Position numbers and translations under genes: made by a program. Source: Tharpella sp964457755 (lineage in GTDB: Bacteria; Desulfobacterota; Anaeroferrophillalia; Anaeroferrophillales; Tharpellaceae). From it: a DNA stretch of 64,000 bases. The stretch is taken from the NCBI GenBank assembly GCA_964457755.1, contig CAYWGC010000003.1:75936-139935 (forward strand). Reading direction: 5' to 3'. The notes under the pieces are model-generated. The model did no database searches and was not told where the DNA came from. It saw only the letters and a list, made by a program, of their open reading frames with translations. This document shows, in pieces, positions 27,889 through 36,637 of this stretch. Each line of letters opens with the position of its first letter. Position 1 is the first letter of the stretch.

Positions 27889-27925
27889 AAAACCCCCTAT
27901 AGAGATATTCGCTACAGGGGGTTTT
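27889..27925 (+). terminator. Terminator after the CbcL-like gene
   Basis: AAAACCCCCTATAG and CTACAGGGGGTTTT pair around a short loop and are followed by T residues, about 50 bp after the stop codon. Confidence 0.85.
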
Positions 27926-27976
27926 TCGTTCTAAAACTCGGCAAGAGAATGATAACGACTTAATTTTAATCTCTGT

Positions 27977-28022
27977 TCTCATAACCCGGAGGTCGTTGGT
28001 TCAAATCCAACCCCCACTACCA
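27977..28022 (+). pseudogene. 3' half of a tRNA-Met(CAT), integration scar
   Basis: CTCATAACC (anticodon CAT), a good T arm (GTTGG-TTCAAAT-CCAAC) and CCCCACTACCA form a clean tRNA 3' half. The upstream sequence lacks D arm and 5' acceptor strand, so it is not a functional tRNA. Such 3' fragments are typical of the far attachment site of an element that integrated into a tRNA gene. Confidence 0.75.
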
Positions 28023-28030
28023 ATAAAATC

Positions 28031-28067
28031 AAGGGGTTACAGGTTTCAGCCTGTAACCCCTTTTTCG
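28031..28067 (+). terminator. Strong hairpin with T-tract after the tRNA fragment
   Basis: AAGGGGTTACAGG and CCTGTAACCCCTT pair perfectly around TTTCAG and are followed by TTT. It sits where a terminator of the original tRNA transcript would be. Confidence 0.8.
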
Positions 28068-28199
28068 TTTTCCAACCCTATTTCCAACCTCTGAGGGTGT
28101 TTTCAACCCCTTTTTGTGGTATTTTTGAATAACACTATTTATTTTGGAGCAAATTACGCCTAATTTATGTTGTTGCAAAGCTGTTACCCCTGACAACTA

Positions 28200-28245
28200 A
28201 CTTCTAATCCGTAGGCCTGGAGTTCAAGTCCTCCCTGGCGCGCCA
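28200..28245 (+). pseudogene. Decayed 3' half of a tRNA, probably tRNA-Arg(TCT)
   Basis: CTTCTAATCCG resembles the anticodon loop of tRNA-Arg(TCT). It is followed by GGAGTTCAAGTCCTCC and GGCGCGCCA. T-stem pairing is imperfect and no 5' half is present. It is a second tRNA-end scar 178 bp from the first. In 27838-28783 I also see a non-terminator hairpin (28496-28527, AGAAGCCC/GGGCTTCT) and one copy of a direct repeat; no gene. Confidence 0.55.
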
Positions 28246-28367
28246 ATAATATTAAGCACTTATGACATTTTTGTTGTAAATGTTTTTCTTTTTATCTAGC
28301 CTATATCTAGTAAGGTTAATAGGTTTGCGTTAGTTCCAGTGAACATATTTGGCTTTTTCATTCGTCT

Positions 28368-28410
28368 AACTTTTTTCAGCTAAATTTCAAAAATATATTA
28401 TGGACGATAC
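28368..28410 (+). repeat. Imperfect direct repeat, copy 1 (partner at 36137)
   Basis: AACTTTTTTCAG, then a diverged stretch with CAAAAATATATT and GATA, is shared with 36137-36180 in the same orientation. The two copies enclose the peptidase/intron/secreted-protein region. Similarity is about three quarters over 43 bp, by eye. Confidence 0.4.
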
Positions 28411-28783
28411 CCTGTGTCATTGACGAATAATTACAACAAAGTCACAGTACCTTGATTTCGCGGCACTATTAGTTTTAACCCAGCCTAAACGCAAAGAAGC
28501 CCAGCAAGTGTGAATGCCGGGCTTCTAATTCAAATGGAAACTATTTTCAGGCAAAATGAGGGCTTAAGGTGTTCGCTCCATATACGTACCACTTATGGTA
28601 TTCGCAGAGATGCTCTTGTTAATAGAGGTTGATTGCCGTTAGACCTTACCCTCTTCAATATTAACTTGGGAAATACATTGATATTTTTAAACGACTTTAT
28701 TCACTAGTTTAATTTTACTCCGACCCCAATTATTCCAAGAATCCCCTGCAACCATAGATAAGGAAATTCTCGGTGAGGTTCAA

Positions 28784-30091
28784 TTATTTTTTGTGATACG
28801 CCTCGTGACTGATGGTCAGTTTCTGCAGCCCGGGCTTTTCGACCGTCATGGGAACATACAGATACGTAGAACAAGAGTCTTTAAAGGTCTCAAAATCCAC
28901 TTTTTTGCCGTCGATCATCACGTTTTTAATGACATCCTGCCGCATGCGCAGACAAAGTGCGAAATCGAGCGGAACATTTTCCCCCAGATAACCGACCTCA
29001 GCCAGAGTCGTTTCGGGATCTTCGAGCATTTCCCTTTTGAGAATATCGAAATTGACCCTTTCCGGCCAGAGTTTTTCACGAGAAACCCTTCGTTCGCCCG
29101 GCGTGTTTCCAGTCGCCCGGATGGAAATTCTAAAATCGCCGCACACTAGGTTGGTAGGATAACCGGAATCTTTCTCCCACGGAAAGCGGTTGTTTCCCAT
29201 ATCCAACAGAGCCTGGCAGGGAATCAGTCCGCTCTCAGCCAGACCCTCTGCGGGTTTGATGCTCCAGTGATTGGTTTCCATGCCAAAGACCATGGTGTGC
29301 CATTTCATGTAAGCCGGGCCACAGGTGTAATTGGTGTAACCAGGAAGCAATGCGGATGCATCATAGTGCTCGTAGGCATTCTGAATCTGGAGCAGAAACA
29401 CTTTTTCCTGAAGATAACGTTGCGGAAGTCTCGCCGTCTTACCGTCTCCAAAGTAGTAAAAGGAGAGATCTTCGAGGGTATGGATTTCATAGGGCCAGCC
29501 TTTGGCCTCGGCCGCTTCCAGCATCCGATTGGCGACCTGCTGATAAATCTGTTCGTCCATTCCCCATTTAGTGCTGTTGGCCGGAATGATGACCTCCATG
29601 TCCCCCCGATCATATTTGGTCGCATCCGATCTTCCCAGACTGTGGTAGTCGATCATCATGTCGGGAACATCTGCTCTACACAGTTCCCCCCAGATCCGTT
29701 TTTCCATATTGGTTATGCCGGCCAAGGTTGAATTAAACTTATCCCGAATAAAACCTTCCGGATTGGCGATAGGAACCACGATGACTTTCTGTTTGTCGCG
29801 GGTCTCGGCAGCTTCGTCACTGGCGAGATACTGAAGGATCTCTACTCCGACGACCCGGGCGCCTCTTTCCTGACCGTGCCGTAGCAGGGTTGCCATGGCA
29901 ATCTGTTTGTTATCGTCTGGAATTGATTTGTTGGTAATAGTGACAGCCGGGATATCCCATTTACCGTCATCAGATTTACCGAGCACTTTTTTTTCGGCGA
30001 TGCCGGAGTTTTGTTCAACAAAATTGTCGATCCATGCGTGGACTTCCCGCAGGCCGTCTTCTCCCATGGGCATATAATCAAAAACTGGCAT
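28784..30091 (-). CDS. M14-family zinc carboxypeptidase
   Basis: This protein of 435 residues has M14 zinc-ligand motifs: LRHGQERGARV (the HxxE pair, about residue 92) and MMIDYHSLG (third histidine, about residue 169), with IANPEGF between them. The C-terminal 100 residues look like a separate beta-rich domain. No signal peptide is evident, so it is probably cytoplasmic. Substrate is unknown; peptide or N-acyl amino acid substrates are both known in the family. It stands alone in the accessory region. Confidence 0.8.
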   Translation of the reverse strand: MPVFDYMPMGEDGLREVHAWIDNFVEQNSGIAEKKVLGKSDDGKWDIPAVTITNKSIPDDNKQIAMATLLRHGQERGARVVGVEILQYLASDEAAETRDKQKVIVVPIANPEGFIRDKFNSTLAGITNMEKRIWGELCRADVPDMMIDYHSLGRSDATKYDRGDMEVIIPANSTKWGMDEQIYQQVANRMLEAAEAKGWPYEIHTLEDLSFYYFGDGKTARLPQRYLQEKVFLLQIQNAYEHYDASALLPGYTNYTCGPAYMKWHTMVFGMETNHWSIKPAEGLAESGLIPCQALLDMGNNRFPWEKDSGYPTNLVCGDFRISIRATGNTPGERRVSREKLWPERVNFDILKREMLEDPETTLAEVGYLGENVPLDFALCLRMRQDVIKNVMIDGKKVDFETFKDSCSTYLYVPMTVEKPGLQKLTISHEAYHKK

Positions 30092-30445
30092 GATGTAATT
30101 CTCCTTGTATTGAGATGGTATTTTGTTTGATGAGATATTGTTATCGTGTCAAGGTGCATAATGTTAGTGCCGGTTGGCCTCACCGATAATGGGCTAATAG
30201 CACAAACAGCCTTTGTCTGGTATGAAACTTTGTTAAATATTGCCATTGTCAACTTTCTACTTTTTCGCTACGCAGAAAACTTAGTATTAATCGTAACTCT
30301 TTTTCAGTCTCGAAAAAACAGTATACAATATTTTATATTAAATAAATAACTAAATTGCTATATCTATAACTCAGACTAAAGTCAATCATTAAAAGTATGA
30401 AATTATGTTCGAGAAAGAGTTGTATGGAATGGGTGTTTTGGAGGA

Positions 30446-31433
30446 ATTACGGTAGAACAGCCAGTTACCCGGCTACCCCCGTTCAGATCCCTGCGTGCGG
30501 ATTTCCCGCACAGGGCTCTTCAAAGTTACTCGCTTCGGACATTCAAGTGACACATTGTAGCGACTACTCAGAAATTATGACAAATACGTGGCTACAGAAG
30601 ATTAAAGGCTTTCATCAGTTCGGTAAATCCTTTCCAGTTGTAGCTACACCGCTGACTGCGACGATTTAACGCCTTAAAAAGAATACACTGCACTTGATGA
30701 AAGAAACCTGACAGACTCTTGGAGTTACCCCGAATACCATAGTAATTATAGTATCCGTGAAGTTTGGAGTTTAACCTCCGGTAAAAGTCTTCTTTGGGCA
30801 TACGACAATTGTCTCGACACCATTCCTGAAAGTTCGCTAGGAAAGCACGGTATTTCTTACGGCTTGTACGCCGTTTAATCACTGCTTAGATTTCGGCCTA
30901 ATTCTGTTTCCAGGTTTCCCTTTCCGTGTCTCAATATCCGCATACCTTACTTTGATTACAGGAGCCTATGAGGTCTCCCAAATTCTCGACGCTTCTCTTC
31001 TTACTTGCCAGGCGCTAGCGACCCCGACAGGCCCTCAGGAATCTCACCATGACAGATCTTTAGGTTGATGTTGGTTTTCTCCGTTTTCTGCCTGGTTTCC
31101 CGGCAGTGCCACAATATCTCAACCATGGTTCCGTCTAACGATTCCTTTGTATTGGCTTCCGGTTATTTAACACCGTCACCACCTGCTTTGCATACGTTAA
31201 CGAGGCTGAATCACTTCAGGATGGTACATCACCCCTCTGGCCTGCAAGATTCTCTGTGTACGCTTCGACCCAATTGTATACATGTGTAACAGTATGATTA
31301 CCGCAAACACCGCTCCGCAAGGGACGCAACACTCGATACGGATGGGTGGTTAGCCCCTAAGAAAGCCTGCAATAGACCTCCAACCGACCGGGACTTACAC
31401 CCGGCAAGAAGCGCAAAGCTTAGCTTGGCGCAC
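30446..31433 (-). mobile_element. Degenerate group II intron with internally deleted maturase
   Basis: On the minus strand the element begins GTGCGCCAAGC (31433), a group II 5' end, continues with GGGTGTAAGTCCCGG, and closes with a domain V-like hairpin, AGAGCCCTGTGCGGG ... CCGCACGCAGGGATCT (about 30490-30525). A domain VI-like stem ends in CTACCGTAAT (about 30446). Between them only the C-terminal end of the intron protein remains. At about 990 bp it lacks the reverse-transcriptase body, so it cannot move by itself. Boundaries are approximate. Confidence 0.75.
30592..30882 (-). pseudogene. C-terminal remnant of group II intron reverse transcriptase/maturase
   Basis: About 96 residues match the maturase (X) end of intron-encoded proteins: RNCRMPKEDFYRRLNSKLHGYYNYYGIRGNSKSL-type sequence (KLHGYYNYYGIRGN visible), then FKALNRRSQR. 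The polymerase domain with its YADD motif is missing. It lies inside the degenerate intron. Confidence 0.85.
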
Positions 31434-31550
31434 TAAATATACGACCCCCGACCTCTCCCAGAGAAGCTCTCATTTCGGTATCTACAGAATTTTGAGATTA
31501 CATTAAATCATGCCCTTAACAACCTGCATCAGCCGCCTGGCAGCACTGTC

Positions 31551-31610
31551 AAAGAAAACACGGGCGGCGGCTCCCGGTCAAGTGAATATTTCGTTCTACT
31601 CGATCATTTC
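31551..31610. repeat. Imperfect direct repeat flanking the zinc-ribbon gene, copy 1
   Basis: The core TCCCGGTCAAGTG-ATATTT is shared with 31989-32048 in the same orientation, in a 60-bp context (AAGAAA-CA-G-GG-GG before it, TTC--CT after it). The copies flank one short gene, suggesting duplication of an intergenic segment or a recombination site. Confidence 0.5.
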
Positions 31611-31932
31611 ACAGTCCTTCAATTAACTTGTAATACTCCTTGAGAGTATGAATGGATTCCATCGTGGCTTGGAACAAGATCCAACTGAGAACAAGGATTC
31701 CTATTGTGAGTCCGATCTTCCATGCCCGCGTCGTTTGAGGACGCCACCAAATAAGGGGCAACGCCAGAGGCCCCGCACAACAGACTGCAATGATAATAAA
31801 TGATTTTCGGAAATACCATTGAATCTTTTCCTCTGCAAAGCGTGGGTAGTGGGAGGCATCCAGAAACTCACCGCAGTGTTTACACTTTATAGCGTCGTCT
31901 TGAATTTCTTCAGCACAGAAGGGACACTTTTT
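31609..31932 (-). CDS. Zinc-ribbon protein with membrane helices
   Basis: This protein of about 107 residues starts with a double-CxxC zinc ribbon, MKKCPFCAEEIQDDAIKCKHC. Two hydrophobic helices follow, SFIIIAVCCAGPLALPLIWW and KIGLTIGILVLSWILF. I take the ATG at 31932 (AGAGAG upstream). The type is widespread with no defined function; it may sense or scaffold in the membrane. It is flanked by the direct repeats described here. Confidence 0.75.
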   Translation of the reverse strand, partial: KKCPFCAEEIQDDAIKCKHCGEFLDASHYPRFAEEKIQWYFRKSFIIIAVCCAGPLALPLIWWRPQTTRAWKIGLTIGILVLSWILFQATMESIHTLKEYYKLIEGL

Positions 31933-31988
31933 CATTATCATCTCTCTTGGCAGTACGACTGACACCACTTTCCGGGCCGGGATTCCTG

Positions 31989-32048
31989 AAGAAACAACAG
32001 GTGGTGATTCCCGGTCAAGTGCATATTTTATTCGGCTATTTCTTACCG
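31989..32048. repeat. Imperfect direct repeat flanking the zinc-ribbon gene, copy 2
   Basis: This is the partner of 31551-31610; see that entry. It shares CCCGGTCAAGTGCATATTTT and the surrounding purine-rich lead. Confidence 0.5.
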
Positions 32049-32108
32049 TGGGAGGCGGTAAAAAACCGTGGTCTGTCCCGCTTTTTGCTCTCTTACATTT
32101 GGCGAATT

Positions 32109-33716
32109 TTAATATATTTTTAATCCGCCGCCCGGATAAAGCTTAACCGCTGCGCCGGTTGCACTATAGGGCATATAAATTCCACGGTTTCGGTCGCCTC
32201 TACTAAAAAGGCGCGTATAATAATTGGTCGAGTTTTCAAACCGGACAGTGTCACTGGTACATTCAATAACTATTTCCGGCAAGAATTGGAGATATTGCCC
32301 ACCCTCAAAGGTACCATTTCCACCTGTGGTGTCTCGGTAAAAATAGCGGTAACGAAAAGTCTCTTTTGATAAGGTGCCTGACAGGGTTGTGAGAAAGGTT
32401 GATGGAATAATATGCTCAATCAGATACTCCTCACCTTCCGGGTCGAGCGGATCGCCCGCTCCGCTGGTCAGTGTGTCAATCGTATACCATGCATCCGAAC
32501 CGGCGATTGTCCAACCATAATTCATATGATACTGGTTGATTAAATTAACGGTCTGCCAGCCATCGCCGACAATAGAATGTTTGTAAATCCTGTACTGTAC
32601 CGGTCGGTTATAGGTAAACTCACCCTTCATCAGATCAAACCAGGTCGTTGCAGTATAGCCCGAACGGTAGCGGACTACAGCTCCCGTACCATTCAAATTA
32701 GTAGAGTATCGGTAGTGATCTTCATACACATTTACCATATCAGATGTAGTTGACCATGAACCACCATCATCAGTACCACCTACAGAGCAACCATAATTCA
32801 TTTCCACAGCGACACCAACCTCGTGGGACAGTTCAGCCACTGCAGCCTGCTCAGCTGCAGAAGACGCAGTAGTGGCATCGTCCGGCATGTTCGGCCAGTC
32901 ATAGCTATCTATATGAGAGACTGTTTCCCCTCCAGACGTGCTGCTGCCCTCGCCATAGGGCGGCCAGTTCCAATAACGCATAATTTGCGCTCCGGCGGTA
33001 GCCACGCAGCCGACTAATGCACGTTCATTAGGAGGACTCTCGCAATCAAGATCAGGACAGTCATTGTTATAGGGGGCGACCTGATCCCAGTCTGAAGTAA
33101 GCAATACCTCTCCTTCCTGATAGTTTAGCCGGTCTCCCACTGACGAAGTGTCGCCATCATCCATTGTTTCCCCTTGACCCAATACTTGTGCCGGCCCAAC
33201 CGGTGTGGGAACAGCTAAAATAGTTTCCAGGTCACCTTTTTCAAGAGACTCCCAGACCGGGCGATAGTCAATTTCCAGAAGCTCACTCAGGGCCGAAGGC
33301 GATCCTAAAATTTTTCTGTCACGCTGTTCCGCCTCTTGAATTTTAGACAGGATACGTTCCATATTTCCTTTCAAAAGGTCGGCCATCCCCTCTTCGGACA
33401 AGGGGTTCAATTCACTGGTTGCGGAATAGGCTTTAACCGGAGCCATCTCTTTACGCAGGGAGATAATAATGAATCCTTCAGGGTTGACCTTGCAGAAATA
33501 ACCAACCTGGTGTCCTTTGCGAGAAAATGCTGTGATCTCTTTGACCTCCGCAGTCTCGGCAGTACCCCAGTCACCTTTTTTTGCAATGATTGCAGATATC
33601 CAACTTGTAGCCACCGCAAGAGCTTCATCCTCTGTTACCTGTTGTGCCATAACCGAACCGACGGCACCGTATATAAGGCCAAGAATGAACAGAAGTGACA
33701 GAATGGATTTTTTCAT
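32109..33716 (-). CDS. Secreted C10-family (streptopain-like) cysteine protease with Spi propeptide
   Basis: From the ATG at 33716 (GGAGGT upstream) there is a signal peptide, KKSILSLLFILGLIYGAVGS, and a Spi-type propeptide (about residues 25-110, with GFIIISLRKEMAPVKAYS). The protease domain has the catalytic cysteine in ALVGCVATAGAQIMRYWNWP (about residue 235), the histidine in YKHSIVGDGWQ, and the MNYGWT motif. About 100 further residues form a beta-rich tail. It is exported and probably activated by propeptide removal. It follows the fibre-like gene by 15 bp, so both would share the riboswitch-controlled transcript. Confidence 0.85.
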   Translation of the reverse strand: MKKSILSLLFILGLIYGAVGSVMAQQVTEDEALAVATSWISAIIAKKGDWGTAETAEVKEITAFSRKGHQVGYFCKVNPEGFIIISLRKEMAPVKAYSATSELNPLSEEGMADLLKGNMERILSKIQEAEQRDRKILGSPSALSELLEIDYRPVWESLEKGDLETILAVPTPVGPAQVLGQGETMDDGDTSSVGDRLNYQEGEVLLTSDWDQVAPYNNDCPDLDCESPPNERALVGCVATAGAQIMRYWNWPPYGEGSSTSGGETVSHIDSYDWPNMPDDATTASSAAEQAAVAELSHEVGVAVEMNYGCSVGGTDDGGSWSTTSDMVNVYEDHYRYSTNLNGTGAVVRYRSGYTATTWFDLMKGEFTYNRPVQYRIYKHSIVGDGWQTVNLINQYHMNYGWTIAGSDAWYTIDTLTSGAGDPLDPEGEEYLIEHIIPSTFLTTLSGTLSKETFRYRYFYRDTTGGNGTFEGGQYLQFLPEIVIECTSDTVRFENSTNYYTRLFSRGDRNRGIYMPYSATGAAVKLYPGGGLKIY

Positions 33717-33731
33717 TTCAGCCACCTCCCT

Positions 33732-35692
33732 TTACTGGAGAGTTACAAGAACGAGAATTTGTCCTTTTTGTCCTTTTGCAATTGGTTGCATAGCTTTTCC
33801 CAGAATAGCACCTTGAGCCCGACTGAAGTCATCAACTTTCATTGCATATCCTGGCCGGAATGAAGTCGTCAGCAGGTCGCCGGTATTAATTTCTGTTTGA
33901 GTTGCATCAACATTGCAGTATACCCTTCCGGCCAAAGCAACATCTTTATCAAATTTATCGGCTCCGAGACGCACTCCGGTACTGACTCCATTAGCTCCGG
34001 CAACAATACCTGCCACTTTGGTGTCATAAGCTGATTCACTTAATTTTAAATGTCCGGGATTGTCGGGATCGATGACCAGTACAGAGCCTGATAAAATCAA
34101 TTCCTCATTGGAAACATTAAACCCTTCGGCATAGTCAAGCCCTTCTCCAATCTCCACAACTGTCGTACCAACACTGTCCCGAATGCGCACTTTACCATAG
34201 AAGTCAGCAACAAAGTCACCACCTGCGTCCAAATGCACCCCAAGACCTCCGTCATTGTNNNNNNNNNNNNNNNNNNNNNNNNNNNNNNNNNNNNNNNNNN
34301 NNNNNNNNNNNNNNNNNNNNNNNNNNNNNNNNNNNNNNNNNNNNNNNNNNNNNNNNNNTCAGCAACAAAGTCACCACCTGCGTCCAAATGCACCCCAAGA
34401 CCTCCGTCATTGTCATACAATCTGATATTACCAGACTCCTGGGGATCAATCATGATGGTACGCGTATGTACATCATTGAAAATGCCAATCACACCATTGT
34501 TCCATATCTCTATTTCATGTTCTCCGCCGGAGCCGCCAAACCCCTTGAGGAGTGCGCCAGAACCATCATTGCTGATAACCACCGTAGCGTCGCTACTTAA
34601 GATATTGTCATTATGGGCCCACAGGGCGATGCCGTTACCGGTGCCATTATTTGTCTGAGCGTAGAGAGCCGCTCCGCTCAAACCCGTTCCAACATCTGTA
34701 GTAAAGAAACCAGCATGATAGTCGCTGGCTTCAGTTGTGGCTTTTAATCCATTGTAGTGGAGACTTTTTGCATATACTCCTGTTGCATAAGTTGCAGAAG
34801 CATATCCGTATACACCAAGACCTCCTAAAGCACCACTTGCCTCACCATAAACGCCAGTGCCGCCCCCGCCGGTTGTTTTTCCAAAAACCGCATAAGCAGC
34901 TGGAGAACCTAAATAACCAAAACTATTGGTTGCCTGGATTACACCACCAGAGGTTGATCCTGAAAGAATGAACGGAATGCTGGCATTCAATGTAACATTA
35001 CCAGATGTTCCACCTCCGCTAAGCCCAGTGCCGGCAGTCACCCCAGTAACATCCCCAATCACACTTGGTTTATCAGCCACTTCAGTCCAAGACACTCCGT
35101 CCTTGACTGATGCTATCACTGTAGGATCGATTTCCGTGAAACTTCCACCATCAGGCCATGTATTACGCGTAACCGCACCCAGTCTGATTGATTCTGAACC
35201 CATATCAAGCAGACCACCTAAAGTGATACCATTATCACTGATAATTAAGGTCGACTCTCCAGCAGTTCTTAAGTTGGCCTCAAGTAAACTCAGACTGCTG
35301 CCAGCCAGATCACCTACTATGCCGATCTCCGCCAGATTGAGCCGGGGGGTCATGATCTGGCCATCACTCTCCACCTCAACCCACATATTTTCAGTGGAGA
35401 GCCCGGAGGTTCTTTTTTGTACAGTTACATTACCCTTTTCAAAAATGAAGAGAGGTTTCCCCGACCCGGCTACGACTTCCTGGTTCTCCTCAAACAAAAG
35501 CTGTCCGTCGAACTTGTCATCATAGATGCGCAAGGTCATCTTGACAGCTTGCTCAGGACTCAGTTTCTCACCATGCTCAAAGAGTTGGCCTTCAAGGATG
35601 AGGGCCGCATGACAAAAGTTTCGTTCAGTTAAAAATGTTGTCAAGCAGACCATCATAATAAGAAAGGGGATTAGAATAAGCTTTGACATCAT
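33732..35692 (-). CDS. Secreted fibre-like repetitive protein, interrupted by an assembly gap
   Basis: The ATG at 35692 follows GGAGGAG. A signal peptide precedes a beta-rich N-domain, then a Gly/Thr/Ser-rich trimeric-fibre-like region (TAGTGLSGGGTSGNVTL, GVYGEASGALGGLGVYGY). The C-terminal domain reads DKDVALAGRVYCNVDATQTE, NTGDLLTTSFRPGYAMKV, GAILGKAMQPI and ends in LVLVTLQ, an end seen on many large surface or tail-fibre-like proteins. A 100-N gap (34259-34358) splits it. The 55 bp on each side of the gap are identical, and joining the ends there gives one frame of 601 residues. It probably forms a surface appendage or adhesin; function is inferred. Confidence 0.75.
34259..34358. other. 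100-N scaffold gap with identical 55-bp flanks
   Basis: The last 55 bases before the gap (34204-34258) equal the first 55 after it (34359-34413). The gap size is the conventional 100 and probably not real. Overlapping the ends restores the reading frame; a collapsed tandem repeat is the alternative. Confidence 0.95.
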
Positions 35693-35760
35693 TGGTAACT
35701 CCTCCACCGGTTAAGTAATTGCAAATCTTTGCGAACTTTTTTTCCACTTACCACTCACAT

Positions 35761-35795
35761 AAAAAAACCGGACGACCTTAATTAAAGGCGACCCG
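35761..35795 (-). terminator. Terminator of the riboswitch expression platform
   Basis: On the minus strand CCGGGTCGCCTT pairs with AAGGTCGTCCGG (one mismatch and several G-U pairs) and is followed by seven T. The 5' arm reuses the aptamer's 3' strand GCCGGGTCGCC, so ligand binding and terminator formation should exclude each other. Confidence 0.7.
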
Positions 35796-35868
35796 GCTGT
35801 CTTTGCAAATTTTGGAGACAAGACCCGTGGTTTTCCGACCCCGTCTTTCGGCGGGTGTGGCTTTTCTC
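35786..35868 (-). promoter_or_regulatory. Probable cyclic-di-GMP-I (GEMM) riboswitch
   Basis: The minus strand reads GAAAAGCCACACCCG, a GAAA-capped stem (CCCGCC-GAAA-GACGGG), GTCGGAAAACCACGGGTCT, a second stem, then GACAGCCGGGTCGCC. The order and the boxes (variants of GCAAAGCC, CACGGGTC and CAGCCGGGTYGCC) follow the GEMM-I consensus. Both GCAAAGCC-type boxes are altered, so ligand specificity is uncertain. It lies in the leader of the fibre-protein/C10-protease operon, directly before a terminator. Confidence 0.55.
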
Positions 35869-35888
35869 AATTGATATGCATTTCTTAC

Positions 35889-35932
35889 TAATCACACTTC
35901 ACAGTTCGATACAATACTTATTTTGTGATTTG
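35889..35932. repeat. Imperfect direct repeat with internal dyad, copy A
   Basis: TAATCACACTTCACAGTTCGA ... TATTTTGTGATT is repeated at 36033-36073. Each copy carries inverted ends (AATCACA/TGTGATT) that could form a hairpin. Most of 35900-36637 otherwise shows no gene. Confidence 0.5.
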
Positions 35933-36039
35933 CATCCGATAATAATCGACTCAATAACTGCGGCATCCTCAAAAATATCCACCGGCAAACTCAGCCATTC
36001 GGTCAAATAGCAAACCTGACCTTCATCGTCATTAATCAC
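35899..36039 (-). CDS. Short uncharacterised open reading frame (46 codons) between repeats
   Basis: From a GTG at 36039 the frame encodes a 46-residue acidic peptide with DDEGQVCYLTEWLSLPVDIF and ends in YCIEL. Composition is protein-like, but there is no clear ribosome site. It may be a remnant of a larger gene: the segment before it ends in a similar LEL-stop, as if part of a tandem duplication. Confidence 0.25.
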   Translation of the reverse strand: MINDDEGQVCYLTEWLSLPVDIFEDAAVIESIIIGCKSQNKYCIEL

Positions 36040-36073
36040 AAATCACAGTTCGAGGCAACACCTATTTGTGACT
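36033..36073. repeat. Imperfect direct repeat with internal dyad, copy B
   Basis: TAATCACAAATCACAGTTCGA ... CTATTTGTGACT is the partner of 35889-35932, about 140 bp away in the same orientation. Confidence 0.5.
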
Positions 36074-36136
36074 TATATGTAAAAATAACTTATTAAATAA
36101 GTGCAGTATCCCGAAAGAATTGCGCTTACCGATATC

Positions 36137-36180
36137 AACTTTTTTCAGTAGATTTCCAAAAATATATTGTGACCGATAGC
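36137..36180 (+). repeat. Imperfect direct repeat, copy 2 (partner at 28368)
   Basis: AACTTTTTTCAGTAGATTTC and CAAAAATATATTGTG match the repeat at 28368-28410. Together they could mark the ends of an inserted segment of about 7.8 kb. Confidence 0.4.
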
Positions 36181-36637
36181 CTACCCACAACAAACGCCTC
36201 TCTAGCCAAAGATAAAGACAGGGGGAGGCTAATCGTGCTGTGGACTGTGGGAGAGGGGCTGCTAGATCTTACAGTACATTAGAGGGCCAAGCCGCCCCTT
36301 GCCATACTCCTTCAATGTCTCCTGAGCGCTCTATGTTGACTGTTAGCTGGCTGCAACTGAGATAGTTTTACTTTTCCCGTGATTCCTTGCCCACCAACCT
36401 TGCCTGACATCTTATCCAAGCAGATTGCATTATTCTTGCCCACTGTTTATCTCAATTTAAAAACTCATTAACTTATAGACAAAAGTTAGCCAGCTGTAAT
36501 TTCCATCATCCACTATGATATCATATAGATAAGTCGATTTTCATCCAATTAATTAAAACTTCCCATTTCTATCCAGCCAAGTTATATGCTTAAATATTAT
36601 TTAACTTAGCCAGTAATGGATGGTAGATCATGTCAAA

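Noticed and set aside
31065..31289. 74-codon plus-strand frame
   Set aside because: It lies antisense within the group II intron ribozyme region, with no ribosome site.
34233..34658. Plus-strand frames running through the N gap
   Set aside because: The translation crosses unknown bases; the minus-strand fibre protein explains the region.
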